From Adiantum capillus-veneris (Eukaryota > Streptophyta > Polypodiopsida > Polypodiales > Pteridaceae): a DNA stretch of 64,000 nucleotides. This document shows positions 11,037 to 21,652 of this stretch, one piece after another. The stretch spans positions 154,670,045-154,734,044 of the forward strand of contig CM043950.1 of the NCBI GenBank assembly GCA_014529385.2, in the 5' to 3' direction. Below the pieces are notes generated by a model, which had not been told where the DNA came from, ran no database searches, and saw only the letters and a list, made by a program, of their open reading frames with translations. Numbering within the stretch: the stretch's first letter is position 1; each line of letters opens with the position of its first letter. Both the position numbers and the translations under genes were made by a program.

Positions 11037-12027
11037 TAATCGGACTTGTACATCATGAGTTATGAGCATCCGAAGTGGGCGGTCTCAACTTAGAAAGTGA
11101 TTGCTGATGCATGCAACAAAGGAAATTGGGACAACTTGATGATTGAATTGGAATGTTGAGATTCAAGATTTGTAGAAGTAGCCAAGATGATGGGCTCCAA
11201 GCCATGTGTTGCGGTGTGTCATTCGGTAACCAGAGCAGCAAGTTACGCTTTAGGGAAGGTTGTCCGAGAAGTGTTCCCACTTGGGGGAGAAGTTGGAAAT
11301 CAATTGGGCATGAGGGAGTTGGGAGGATTGGGGAGGAGGTTGCCATGTGGCATGGGAATTATCCCACATGGGAAGGGAAAAGGGGAGAGTGGAGGGAATA
11401 TAGGGCACATTGGGAGCCCATTATGGGTGTATCAAAGTGAGAGGAGCTCTCAAGACTTGGCTATGGAGGGGCTCGTGGGCTTCATGGGGGCGAAAGGGCG
11501 CATTTTTTGAGTTCCCACCCAGTTGGACAGGCGCCTGGCTACAAATTTTGGCCCCCGGACACTTGTCCCCACCCTATTCCCTTGGACAAAGGGTCACTGA
11601 CACCTCCTTTTTTACCCAAAAAAGGCAAAAAATGAGCCAATTAAAAGAGGCCTACAAAGAGAGCCTTGTCGGCTCAAGAGAGAGAAAAATCTTTGGGGAT
11701 AAAAGATAAGAAAATCCCCCATTATGATAGCTGCAACACCTACACAACTTCCAGAGAGCTCATTTTTTTAGCAAGAGAGAGTACACCCCCGATTTTGAGT
11801 GGCCATAACTCTTTCATTCTGCATCTGTTTTTTTCCTATGGATATTTTACGCACATCTCCACGAGATGAGCTCCGTCATGATGTCCTCTGTTTCTCTTAA
11901 TTTTAAGTGTGTTCCATGCTTGAGTTTATCACAGGTGTTTTTGGCAGTGCAATAGTTCTTCCTTTCGACGGTGTGACTCGTGTAAGGCTATAGAGGTACT
12001 CGTTTTTCTTGCCGTTTGCACGCAACA
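11037..12027 (+). repeat. Ty3-E 5' LTR, missing about 240 bp at its start
   Basis: 11037-11405 aligns with 23877-24243 (shared words GACTTGTACATCATGAG and CCAAGATGATGGGCTCCAAG). 11982-12027 aligns with 24252-24294 (CTATAGAGG...CTCGTTTTTCTT). The 3' copy lacks the roughly 580 bp between these blocks. The LTR ends ...CGCAACA before the primer site. Open frames inside (for example 11153-11440) have no recognisable domain and I reject them as genes. Confidence 0.7.
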
Positions 12028-12454
12028 TCGTTTTGGTGCCCCCACGGAGGAGCAAGTGCTCCTAAGCTCCAATTCTTGTGGAATATGTCTATTTTGCAGA
12101 CAGAGAATGTAAAGGGGATGTGAGTCCTTAAGGACAATCGCCTATGTATGTGCAAATTGTGGACAGCACTTGACGCGGTCGTGTAATTGGATTGCAGCCT
12201 TTGGAGGGTCGTGAGCCTTCTGTGAAGCCAAGCATTGGGGGCCCGATTACCCAGTGTGAGATGGATTAGGTATTGGAGCAATCCATCGACATCTCTTGAG
12301 CTTTTGACGTCACATGTAAGTGTTTTTGTGGCAATCAAACATGGTGGACGAGTTTCCATAGTTTTATGGATTGCCTAACGAGAATACACAGACTTTCATC
12401 CAAAAATTGGAACTCAATTGCTTACTGCGAAATATACTAGACCAAGCTATATAT
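12028..12454 (+). other. Ty3-E primer-site region, leader and gag N-terminus
   Basis: TTTTGGTGCCCCCACGG at 12031-12047 resembles the GGCGCCCACCG-type sequence that follows the 5' LTR in many plant Ty3 elements. Further on, one plus frame reads LPNENTQTFIQKLELNCLL and DQAIYV. It continues after the lone LTR as AAATIQFIG (13624-13650), which supports a single interrupted gag reading frame. Stops are present. Confidence 0.5.
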
Positions 12455-13618
12455 GTTGCTCAAGATAAATGCTCCAAACTATGCTCAAGGGTTCCTTTTA
12501 CTTATGGAAGGGAGAGCCTTCCGTTCCTTTAGTGAGAGAGTGCAATGGACACAGACAAAGTGGTGAACATTGTGAATGAAAGTGCATGAGACTGAGAGAT
12601 AGAGAGAGAAGAATACGACACCAGAATGTTGTCAAACCCTCCTTCAAAGGCCCCACTCTCATGGCAAGAGTGGTCTACTATTGATTGCACAAATCTCTAC
12701 AATGCTTGGACTTGCCGACGATGTCGACGACGATGAGGATGACGACGAGACGGGTTGAAATTTGAAAATGCTAATGGTTGAAATCTGCAAATCTTTATCT
12801 GCTGAATTTTGACTCTATATCAATGACGATGACGATTGATGTGACGACGACGTGCTGAAAACGCAGATGTTGCAATTTGCGTTTTTTGGGCTGAATCTAC
12901 AAAATGTGGTTGATCTGACCGTGCGGCAAGGTTCTGCTGCGGGAAGGTGAGATCTGCGAGGTTTGGGGGCTCTACTGTAGAATCTGGCTGCTGAAAACTA
13001 AAAACACTGATGCTAATGATGGTTCCGTCGTGGAGAATCTGCAAAACATTGTGTTGTACTGTTGATTCAAAAACGCTAAAGCTGATCTGGGCTCTTCTGC
13101 AAAAATGCTATGGATTCTACTAGGCTTGCTAATGTTGGCTTGATCTGCAACTGCAAACGCTGGGCTGAATCTGCACTTGTAGAAAACGCTGGCTGCTCTT
13201 GGCTGAAAACGCTGAGTCTTCTTGCCCGGGGGGGGGGGAGGTCTTGCTTGAGAAGGTGCACTGTGGATGTCAGGTCCCTGTTGCCTCTCTGCCAAAAAGT
13301 TCTAGCGCTAGGTTTCTTATGTACTTGACTTGCTAATTTTCCCTACCTAGTTCCCAACAAAAGTCACTTAATGAAAATTGGCTAAAATAGGGAAAATAGG
13401 TCTATGCACTGTAAAAATGCTCCTAATGGGTTCTGACTGTAATCTGATGATCATGTTGTGTGCAACCAGAGGATATGTATCTAATCTAAGTGTCTGGACA
13501 TGCACGGTCTGCGAACAAACTCATAAAAGTGCCAGATCACCTCCTAAGCTAACTGAATTGAACCCATGTCATGAAGTAGCTTGTCCACGTACACATAGGG
13601 TTAGATGTGCACATGACA
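12455..13618 (-). repeat. Lone T-family LTR (LTR5) inside Ty3-E
   Basis: Aligns with LTR1-LTR3 from about their position 35 to the far end ...ACATGACA at 13618. The first 31-35 bp are missing. No T internal region follows: the next bases are GTTGC and then Ty3-E-like sequence. GTTGC also stands at 12455-12459, which may be the 5-bp target duplication, but there it overlaps LTR homology (TTGCTCAAG), so the call is ambiguous. Best read as a solo LTR with a damaged edge. Confidence 0.75.
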
Positions 13619-13753
13619 GTTGCGGCTGCTACAATACAGTTTATAGGATGAGACAAAATCTTGGTTACAAAATCATGAAGAGCTAGTGCAGCAAAGTTAC
13701 CCGGAACGGGAACGGGGAACGGGAACGAGGGCCTCCTGAACATTTCCAGAACA

Positions 13754-13782
<29 letters not shown>
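13754..13782. repeat. Poly-C tract followed by A9
   Basis: 29 consecutive C, then nine A, near the left end of hAT-1. Homopolymers of this length are also prone to assembly error. Confidence 0.9.
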
Positions 13783-13784
<2 letters not shown>

Positions 13785-13815
13785 AAAAAAAGCAGAATGG
13801 GAACGGAGGCTGGAA

Positions 13816-14385
13816 CGGCAAGTTTAAAATATGCTTAAATTAGGTTGGATTTAACCTATATATTAGTTGAGAGCCATACACACCCATTAATCCGAGGCAT
13901 ATGCCATATCTATTATCCCCCTCAAGTTTCCTCTCTCAAGAGTCAAGGGCCCAGGCAAGGTAAGGCACTGTCTCTCCCTCCCAAGGCACTCTCTACACAG
14001 ATATAGAGACAATTTACTAGGGAGAGATAGAGAGAGATAATCCATGAGACAGATTACAGATTTCTTTTCACTAGATATGCGCCAGCCAGAGCAGCAGTCA
14101 TCATTGCAGAGCTCGGTCCACACTCATTTGACCACTACCGGCACTCTCATTCACCGAGCACTGGAGCTACGGAGATCCAGACGGACACGATTGAGGAGAG
14201 GGGCTACACAGCATCGACGCAGACTACAGCAGAGGATTCGAGCCATACCCTCTCGATATCCAAAGTGCAGATGAGGATGGATTCTAGTAGTAGTATCTAG
14301 TTCTTTTGTACCGAGACATGGTATTAGATTCACCATTTTGTAACAGATTGGTCTCATAGGTCATTTTGGCCTTTTGAAGACGTTG
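13816..14385 (+). other. hAT-1 left interior; contains retroposon-like tail module
   Basis: No gene is supported. The segment 14345-14385, with GGTCATTTTGGCCTTTTGAAG, is shared with 32750-32788. In the second locus it is followed by TTAATAGAACATTTCATTTC repeats. A matching TTAATATAACATTTCATTTC occurs at 15409-15428. The two halves therefore seem to be one tail module split by 14386-15408. Confidence 0.4.
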
Positions 14386-15408
14386 GAGAGGGGGAATGGG
14401 GGAACACACCCGGCACAAACACAAAGGCCTCTCTATAGCTCAGGTATACACATCACCCCTATCCTCTCAGAAAACACCTTCAAAAACACACTTCACACTA
14501 GCAGACCACCGCCTACTCTCTTCCCAATGCTCACACACTCCACAAGTCCACCACACAATGCACACCTATTGCCATGATCTGTCTCCACCCTTACACACGC
14601 ACACAGCCGCTCAATCTCACTCTCTCACTGCCCCTTGGCATTTTTATTTTTTCCTTTTTGGACTTCAGCTCCTCTATTTCCCTCTGCATTTCTCCCTTTT
14701 GGCGGCCTTGAACGGCGCCTCCCAAATCTGAAAAAAAACATCTGGCGTTCCACTATTGCCACAAATTTCCGGCTTTGACTTGAAATAACTCCCTACTCCG
14801 AGCTCCGATTGGGATTTTGTCAATTCCTCCTAGCTCCACATGATGCATACTATCACTGAGAACCTTGGTGGGCTCCAAGAAATCACCATAGACACATTTT
14901 TCAATGCGGCCAAACCGCCCCGGAACTAGCCCCCGTCCAAACTTTGTCAGTTCATATCTTGCAATCCGTAGCTTCGATTAGAAATCCGAGAAGACAGGCA
15001 TGCTCCATAATTAGATCTCTACACATGTATCCGCTGATATCCACTGGGGCCACCTGTCCCCAGCTGCCCTACCCGTCGAGGATCTGCAACACCTTCTAAC
15101 TTTGAACTTCAATATCTTGCACATCCGGGCTCCATTTGACGAGCCGTCTGGACCGGCTTCTAGAGCACATCGAACAATACATTCTCAAGCACTGACTTGG
15201 CATTTTGGGCACCTTCATCTGCTATCCCATCTAGATCATCCTTTAGCACTTTTGGCCTTAAAAAACCGCTTTGGACATACATTCTCGCTACCCTTTGGCT
15301 GCCCAGGACCTTGGTACCTACCCTAGACTTCTGCACTGCACCTCCCTACAGCCTTTGCTTGGCATAGACCACCTTCTGCCTCGGACCAAATTTGGCTGCA
15401 CCATTGTT
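14386..15408. other. About 1-kb insert splitting a repeated tail module
   Basis: It is C/T-rich and lacks a sustained frame. It contains phrases such as GACTTGAAATAACTCCCTACT and short ACACAC stretches. Its boundaries are inferred only from comparison with 32750-32815. There is no clear TG...CA end pair; possible flanks are ACGTT and TTGTT (3 of 5). It could be a solo LTR of a family not otherwise present here. Confidence 0.3.
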
Positions 15409-15648
15409 AATATAACATTTCATTTCTCCCTCCCTTGGGCCTCAAGGCTTTAATCCTCAAGGCTCAAGCTTGAGGCTTGCCGCTCCACTTCTCCCTCAAG
15501 CTCCATTTCTCCATCTCTCCATCTCTCTCGAGTCTCGAGTCATGATTCACTCATTCATCACCTCTCTCCCTCTTCCTTGGGCCTCAAGGCTTAGTCTTGA
15601 GGGTCAAGACTCCACCTCACCTTCACTCTCAACTGTGCCATCATCCTC

Positions 15649-15651
<3 letters not shown>

Positions 15652-15691
<40 letters not shown>
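15652..15691. repeat. (CT)n microsatellite in hAT-1
   Basis: Nearly pure CT repeat upstream of the transposase start. Opposite-strand RERE frames are artefacts of it. Confidence 0.9.
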
Positions 15692-15692
<1 letters not shown>

Positions 15693-15723
15693 AAGATTCC
15701 TTCCTCTCTCGAGTCTCATCACT

Positions 15724-17941
15724 TATGGCACAAGCTTCTGCATCAAGTGAACATGACCCCTTGGGTGCGAAGAAGAATAAGGACGAAGCATCATGGTGGG
15801 ATGAAGTGCAATCTCGAGTGTTGGGAAATTTTGGTGGTGCACGCGCATGGAAGTGCAAACTATGCAGCTCCGAACGGCAATCTAGCACAACCAAATTCCG
15901 TGCTCACCTCTTTAAGCTAAGGGCAACAAGTAGCAATATGCAAGGCCGTCAACGAGCAATTTTTGAAGGTATTTGACGCCAAGGATGCCACCATCAAAGC
16001 CAACAAACAAGAGAAAGAAACAGCAAGGCCTAAGCGTCCCAAATCAACCCCAACAACTTGGTTTTTCCCTCTTCTACACCTTCTTCATCAGTTGGTGGTG
16101 ATAGTAATGCAGCAACGCGGGAGACGGCGGTGACATCATTTCGATCGGCGTTTTCAATGCCTAATACTACTCCGGTCTCCACTCCCAAATCTCACCAATG
16201 CATCCTACATACCACTTGGGATCCAAAAAGGAAGGAGGATAAGGATGCAAGTGTTGCCCGCTTTTTTTGTCACGATCACATCCCCTTCATAAAGCTTGGT
16301 AAGACAATCATCTCGATTCTCATTCTCATCTAAATAGTAAGTACTAATACCTCTTGTGTGCAATGTATAGGTCGGAGTACTTCAAGACCATGTGCACGAG
16401 GACTGGAGAGTATGGGGCACGCTACATGCCACCCTCTTCCGAGGCCCTCCGTACTACTCTACTCAATAGAGATAAGGCCGTTCTGGAGATAGCAACTCTC
16501 AACATGAAGAGGCAATACACGAAGTATGGCGTGACCCTCATTGCGGATGGATGGAGCGACACTAGCAGGACGTCCATCCACGGCATTGTTGCATATTCCA
16601 AAGGGAAGATGTATTTTGCTCACTCCCATGACGCCACGGAGACAGAAGAATCAGCAGATGTCCTTATGGGTGAGTGGGCCTCCACCGTAGAGACCATTGG
16701 GTTGGACCTTGTGATAGGTCTGGTCACCGATGTGGGGAGGCATCAAACAGGGCAGCCAGAGCTATTTTGGAAGGCGCTTATCCTCACATCACGGTGTCCT
16801 TTTGCATGGCACATTGCTTTAACAACCTCTTGAAGGATTTCGGCAAACTACCTTGGATAGAGCCTCTCATTGCATCCACATCCAAGATGGTTGCTTTCAT
16901 CAACAACCACAACATACTTCGAGCCGAGTTCTTGAAGCGGTCGGGGGGCAAAGTGCTTCTAAAGTATTGTGAGACCCTCTTCGCCTACAACTATCTAATG
17001 GTAAGTTGCTTTGTAGAGTGTCAAAGTGCAGTGCGGCAGCTCTTTATCAATACTGAGTTTGTTGAGACTACCCATGCAAGTACAATCGCATGGATCATTT
17101 GTACAGGGAAGGTGGAGAATCCTGAGTTCTGGGAGTCCCTATTAACAAAATGGTGAAACCAGTGATCCACTTGTTTAGAGTGATGGATGGTATGCAACCT
17201 TGCATTGGCAAGGTCTATGAAGCAATGGATCGCATGGTCGAGGCCCTTGAAGAGCATGAGAAGGACCCAGATAGGCTTGAAGAAATCAAAGAGCTTTGCA
17301 GTAGCAGGTGGAATGCCTATAGTTCACCTCTTCATGGTGCAGCTTTTGTGTTGGACCCAGAGGTCCAAGGTGCAGGGCAGGAGCATGATTCGGAGGTAAA
17401 CACACACTGGAACACTATCTTGAAGAAGCTTCACCCTGATCATGACATGCAACACAAAATCAAGGATCAGCTTGCATTTTATAGGGATATGCGAGGATCA
17501 TTTGGGACAGCCGATGCCCAAATTGATCGCACCAAGATTTCCTCCGTCTTGTGGTGGCAAGAAAATGGTTCAGATGGTCCCGATCTTCAGCGACTTGTCG
17601 TCCACATTCTCAGCCAAGCAGTTAGCTCCTCTTGCTTGGAGCAATTGTGGAGTGTATATAGCCACATTGCATTTAGAAAGAGGAACCGACTCGGAGTGGA
17701 GAAAGCAAATGACCTTGTTTTTGTCAGTGCAAACTTAAGAATGCTTTGCAAGTCAGCATCCAAAGTGACAGATCCCTTTCTACAGTGGGAGATAGAGGTG
17801 GAGGCAGGGGTGCTTGGAGAGGCAGGAGCATCTACGCATGAGGATGAGCCTATGCATGAGGATTGGGATGATATTCACAACGTCCAAGACTCCACTATAG
17901 ATTGGGAGGTGAGATGGTCTTCTGCCCCTACCCAGAGGTGA
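15724..17941 (+). pseudogene. hAT transposase (BED finger, DUF659, hAT dimerisation), frameshifted
   Basis: The start ATG at 15724 opens a BED-type zinc finger: WWDEVQSRVLG, then WKCKLCSS and RAHLFKL (15790-15925). The frame shifts near 15935-15975 (AVNEQFLKVF continues in another frame), and a spacer ending ARFFCHDHIPF follows (16245-16290). After a probable 72-bp intron comes DUF659-like sequence (GVTLIADGWSD, GLVTD; 16530-16735). A second shift near 16738 leads to GEASNRAARAILEGAYPH and FCMAHCFNNLLKDFG. A third near 17140 leads to the C-terminal part with WWQENG and SSSCLEQLWSVYSHI, the hAT dimerisation region (17545-17680), and an acidic tail to 17941. The enzyme would cut and paste hAT DNA in the nucleus. 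This copy cannot make it without repair of at least three shifts. Confidence 0.8.
16299..16370 (+). other. Probable intron in hAT transposase
   Basis: GTAAGA donor at 16299, TACTAAT branch-point consensus at 16342-16348 and TATAG acceptor ending at 16370, 72 bp in all. It separates HIPFIKL from SEYFKTM, a spacing fitting hAT proteins. As it stands, the join is one base out of frame with the upstream exon, so either the exon carries one more indel or the exact site differs. Confidence 0.6.
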
Positions 17942-18638
17942 AAATCAGGCATGAGTCATGACTCATTGCTCATTGGTTTTTGATATTTGTTTCCTTTGTG
18001 GCCGCCGGCTTTTGAAGCCTTTTAACACAATTCACAAGTTCAAATTCATATCAGAATTCATGGACACTTTACACAAGCTATACAACACCAGCCTGTGGAA
18101 TTTCTAACTGTTTTACATCAGGAGACTTTATACGTATATAAAGTCTAAACTATTATGTAGAAGCCAAACCAAGAAATTCTCAGCACTAGCTTGTGCACCA
18201 TGTTGTATACCATGCATACTTTCAATTTGGACAAGTTTGGGCTAGATGATGACCACTTGAAGCACAAAAACAGAAAGTCCCTCCTAAGGAGTATTCTAGA
18301 CCCCATCCAATTAGCCCACATTCAAATGAGAATCAGAGTTGATAAAGGGAGTCCAGGTCATCAAAGGAAGCTACAGAAGAAGCCTAAGCCAGAAAATTCA
18401 ATGTAGACTTCGTACGCGTAATCCCAACCAAAAATTTTCCAAAACTGTCCCAACGGACTTTTTTTTGAAAATCACCATTCCGCCAGCCCATTCCGGTCCC
18501 GTTCCACCAGCCGTTCCGGTGATAATTTTTTCAAGAACATCGTTCTGCCCGCATCTCCGTTCTAGCTCCCCGACCCCTGTGGGAACGTATTTCGGGAACG
18601 AGAGGGTCCCGTTTCACCGCCCGTTCCCTATTACTCTG
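17942..18638 (+). other. hAT-1 3' flank and subterminal GGAAC repeats
   Basis: No coding frame of note. From 18480 the sequence is a run of TTCCG/CCGTTCC words in both orientations, ending in the terminal inverted repeat. Confidence 0.6.
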
Positions 18639-19300
18639 TGGTACAGGCACAAACTCCAGGGGTTGTTTTGGACTACAATCGTGTGAAGCAAGCTTTTCTT
18701 GTACAGTACAGATCCATTGAAGTACCTAATGAAGTTTGGCATGAAATTTTGGGGTACACTCAAAAGGTTAATCAAAGTGTTGATGATTTGGCCATACAGT
18801 TCACCCGTCCCTCCATCCATGCTAAAGAAGGACCATTTTGTGGCAAACTTAAAAGAAAGTCTGAAGTTCAAAGTTGAGTTGAAAAGTCCCGCTACCTTCG
18901 ACGAAGCAGTCGCTCTCTATCGCCAGGGAGAAAGAATGGAAGGCTCAAAGACTTAATGAGTATGGGAAAGCGGTCCTTGCGCAAAATAATGGTGGCCAAA
19001 ATGAGAAAAATTAGGCAGAGACCGGAGCCCAAACCTGCCCAAAGGGTTGCTAATACTGAGCAGTTACAGCGAAATATGCAAGACACGATGACCATGATGC
19101 AGGAATTGCAACTTAGTGTTCTTGAAGGTGGTCGTGGTCATAGTCGTGGACGTGGTAGAGGAATGGCCTAGGCATGTGAAGCTCATCCTAATGCTCATGG
19201 ACAAGGTGTCTTTGAGCCGCAAAGGAGGCTCATCCCTACCTGTTATAATTGTGGTGAACTTGGTCACATGAGCACTTAATTGTTCAAAGCCAACAAGGAT
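18639..19300 (+). pseudogene. Ty3-E gag (capsid part and zinc knuckle), broken
   Basis: Two overlapping frames give a capsid-like stretch: DYNRVKQAFLVQYRS, EVWHEILGYTQKVNQSVDD and FDEAVALYRQGERMEGS (18670-18950). A Met/Gln-rich linker and an RGRGRG patch follow (19120-19165), then CYNCGELGHMS (19237-19270), the start of a CCHC knuckle whose last Cys is lost behind a TAA. Gag packages element RNA. The N-terminal part lies upstream of hAT-1. Frame changes occur near 18830 and 18957. Confidence 0.65.
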
Positions 19301-19456
19301 GGGAGGTGATATGTTCCCACTCCCCTAGTAGATTGCTAATAGGGCTAATGATTATGCGTTGGATATACGGCGAGATCAAGGTACTCAACAGGAAAATCAA
19401 GCCTCAACCTCTGGTGGTCATGTGGGTATTGTGCGGTTGAAAATAAAGAAGCAGAT

Positions 19457-20211
19457 GTGATGCCCGTAGGAAAAAGAGAGAGGGAAGACTATGCTGCTCT
19501 AGGTCCCAGTAAAAAGAAAGGGAAAGAGAAAGAGGGTGAAGATGTGAAAGCCAAGAGGAAGAGAAGACCTCATAGACTATTTGAAGTAGTAGATTTACCT
19601 TTGGGAGAAGGCCAAACAGCTTACAGTTTAAAGGAAGACCTAATTGGGAGGAAAGTAGATTGTACTTTTGGACAGTTGATGAATATGGTGCCCAAACTTA
19701 AGAGGCAGTGGAAGTCATTAGTGAATCCAGAGAAAAAGCCGAAGCATGGAAAAGTTAGAGTGTTGGCAGTGGAGAGTTACCCGACATTTGCCCTGTGGTG
19801 AACGCTTGGCACAAAGGTGTGGGCATGGGAGAGGTCTACATTGATGGAGGTGCTCAAGTTTGTGTGATCATAGAGTCATGTGTCGAGAGACTGGGTCTCA
19901 TTACATGCGGGAGCTCTAGGTTTACGATTCGACTAGCAAACCAGGTCAAAGTGAAGTGTTTGGGGCTGCTTAAGAATTTGGAAGTTGAAGTCTTTAACGT
20001 GAAGGTTATAGTAAACTTTCATGCTATGTCAGCTGGCCTAGGAGCTTTTCCTCTCATTTTGGGAAGATCTTGGTTGAGAGTTGTTGGTATTGCACAAGAT
20101 TGGGCCAAGGGCACAATCTATGTGTATGGCAAGAAGGGTGAAAAGAGGGTGTTTGATATGACTACCAAGCAACCTTTTGCACTAGAAGATGTGAGTAGAA
20201 GATGTGAGTAG
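19457..20211 (+). pseudogene. Ty3-E linker and aspartic protease
   Basis: 19457-19801 is a Lys/Glu-rich linker. 19795-20211 is protease-like: VYIDGGAQVCVI carries the catalytic DGGA (variant of D-S/T-G-A), and FPLILGRSWLR is the second hallmark (ILGRxWL). The protease would cut the Gag-Pol precursor. The short open frame 20217-20459 that follows is an acidic/Ser-rich linker to RT. A near-perfect repeat GAAGATGTGAGTA occurs at 20187-20222. Confidence 0.65.
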
Positions 20212-20462
20212 AAGATGTGAGTGAAAATGATGAGTCCAAAGTTACCAGTGAAGACAGTTTTGAAGATTCAGAAAGAAGCACTACTTCCAGTTCCAGTGAT
20301 GAGGGTGAAGTGGCATTCTTGTTGTTGGACAAAGAGAAGAGGGAAGCGGGTAAAATGTTGAAAGTGTCAGGGAATATAAATGCTTCAAGCCGTTCAGAGC
20401 AACTTGAGGAGTTGATGCAGCGTAAACAAGAATTGCTAGTGAAGAAAGAGTTGATTTAAAAT

Positions 20463-21652
20463 ATGTTGAGTGCTGATTTGACACGAGGAGAAAGAAGGGA
20501 GTACTTAACAATGTTGGACAAGTTTCCAAATCTTTTCATCACTTCATATCAGGAAATAAGGGGTTTTGTTGGAGATCCTGTGAAGATTGAACTAGTCAAA
20601 GGGACAAAGTCAATACTACAGAAATTAAGAAGGATGGGTAAGGATCAAATGAATGCTTTAAAGGAAAAAGTGGATTAACTTTTGGATGCAGGGTTCATTG
20701 TGCTAGTGGATAATGCTGAATGGGTGAGCCCTGTAGTGGTCACTCCAAAGAAAGATGGGTGTTGGAGAGTTTGCGTTAATTACAAGCCATTAAATGCAGT
20801 GACCAAGAAAGATCCTTACCCTTTACCTTTCATTGATCAACTTTTAGATGCAGTGGCTGGCTTTGAAAGATACAGTATCTGTGAAGGTTATTCCGGATAT
20901 TTTCAGCTTATCCTTGCTTCGGAAGACCAGAAAAAGACTACTTTTATCACTTCATGGGGTTGTTTCTGCTTTTGCTGCCTTCCTTTTTGGTTGACAAATG
21001 GGCCTGGAGCTTTTGAAAGAAAAGTGGATTAGGTCTTTACCTCGTTCCTTCAAAAGTTTTTCAAAGGATTCATAGATGATTTATGTGTATACAATTCAAG
21101 GAAAGAGCATGTTTAAGAGCTTAAAATGACTTTTGCAAGGTATGAAGAATATGGGCGTCAGTTGAACCCTAAGAAATGTCATTTGATGCAGCTACGGGTG
21201 AAGCATCTTGGACATGTGATTTCAAAAAATGGTATTGAAGCAGATCCACAGAAAGTGAAGGCTTTGTTGCTGTTGTCATCTCCAAAAGATACCATACAGT
21301 TGGCCACTTTCATACAGAAGGTTAAATATCTGTCTCGATTCATACCTTTGGCATCATAGCTATTGTATCCATTGCAGCAAGCAGTTAAGAATGATCCCTT
21401 GGAGTGGTCTCGTGACTGTGATGATGTGCCATTGGAGCCATGTTGTTGCAAAAGGGGAAGGAATCTCAGTATATGAAGCCTTTTCATTATGCTAGCAGAG
21501 TGAAGACTCCTCATGAAAGAGATTTCTCTGAAATTGAATTGATGATGACCAGTATGGTTTATGCTTGCAAACGATTCAGGCATTACTTGTTGCAAAATTT
21601 GTTCACTTTTCTCATCAATTATGCTTCCTGAGCTGTTCAATAATTTGAATAT
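20463..21652 (+). pseudogene. Ty3-E reverse transcriptase and first RNase H, broken
   Basis: Visible RT motifs: DPVKIELVKGTK; WVSPVVVTPKKDG with WRVCVNYKPLN (20700-20795); RYSICEGYSGYFQ, where the usual catalytic Asp is Glu (20870-20910); and FIDDLCVYNSRKEHV, the (F/Y)xDD active site (21070-21115). LNPKKCHLM and LGHVISKNGIE follow (21160-21235). RNase H remnants, with FHYASRVKTPHERDFSEIE, end near 21630. In-frame stops occur at about 20676, 21030, 21114 and 21357, so this copy is inactive. Confidence 0.7.

Larger units (their letters stand above)
13692..18638 (+). mobile_element. hAT-1: hAT-family DNA transposon with decayed transposase
   Basis: The left end is CAAAGTTACCCGGAACGGG. The reverse complement of the right end is CAGAGTAATAGGGAACGGG, 14 of 19 identical and with the CA(A/G)AG start usual for hAT. 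The flanks TAGTGCAG (13684-13691) and TGGTACAG (18639-18646) match at 6 of 8, fitting a decayed 8-bp target duplication. GGAACGG words crowd both ends (13699-13735, 13798-13815; 18480-18637), as expected of subterminal transposase sites. Transposase sequence lies at 15724-17941. The 13.8-15.6 kb part before it holds foreign pieces. It sits inside Ty3-E gag, whose frame resumes at 18647. Confidence 0.75.

Noticed and set aside
11053-11510. Several overlapping 95-107 residue ORFs in the Ty3-E LTR
   Set aside because: They lie on both strands over the same LTR sequence, and the homologous 3' LTR does not keep them intact.
685-13618. Classical satellite DNA or CRISPR-like array
   Set aside because: The repeat unit contains LTR ends, tRNA primer sites and purine tracts. 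Units are kilobases long, so it is a retroelement array.
14044-14274. 76-residue Arg-rich ORF in hAT-1
   Set aside because: No recognisable domain, a different orientation of codon bias, and it sits in a patchwork region.
14386-15408. Firm call of a solo LTR
   Set aside because: No clean TG...CA ends and flanks match only 3 of 5, so it is left as an unassigned insert.
15649-15894. Minus-strand ORF ending in RERERE
   Set aside because: It is antisense to the hAT transposase and driven by the CT repeat.
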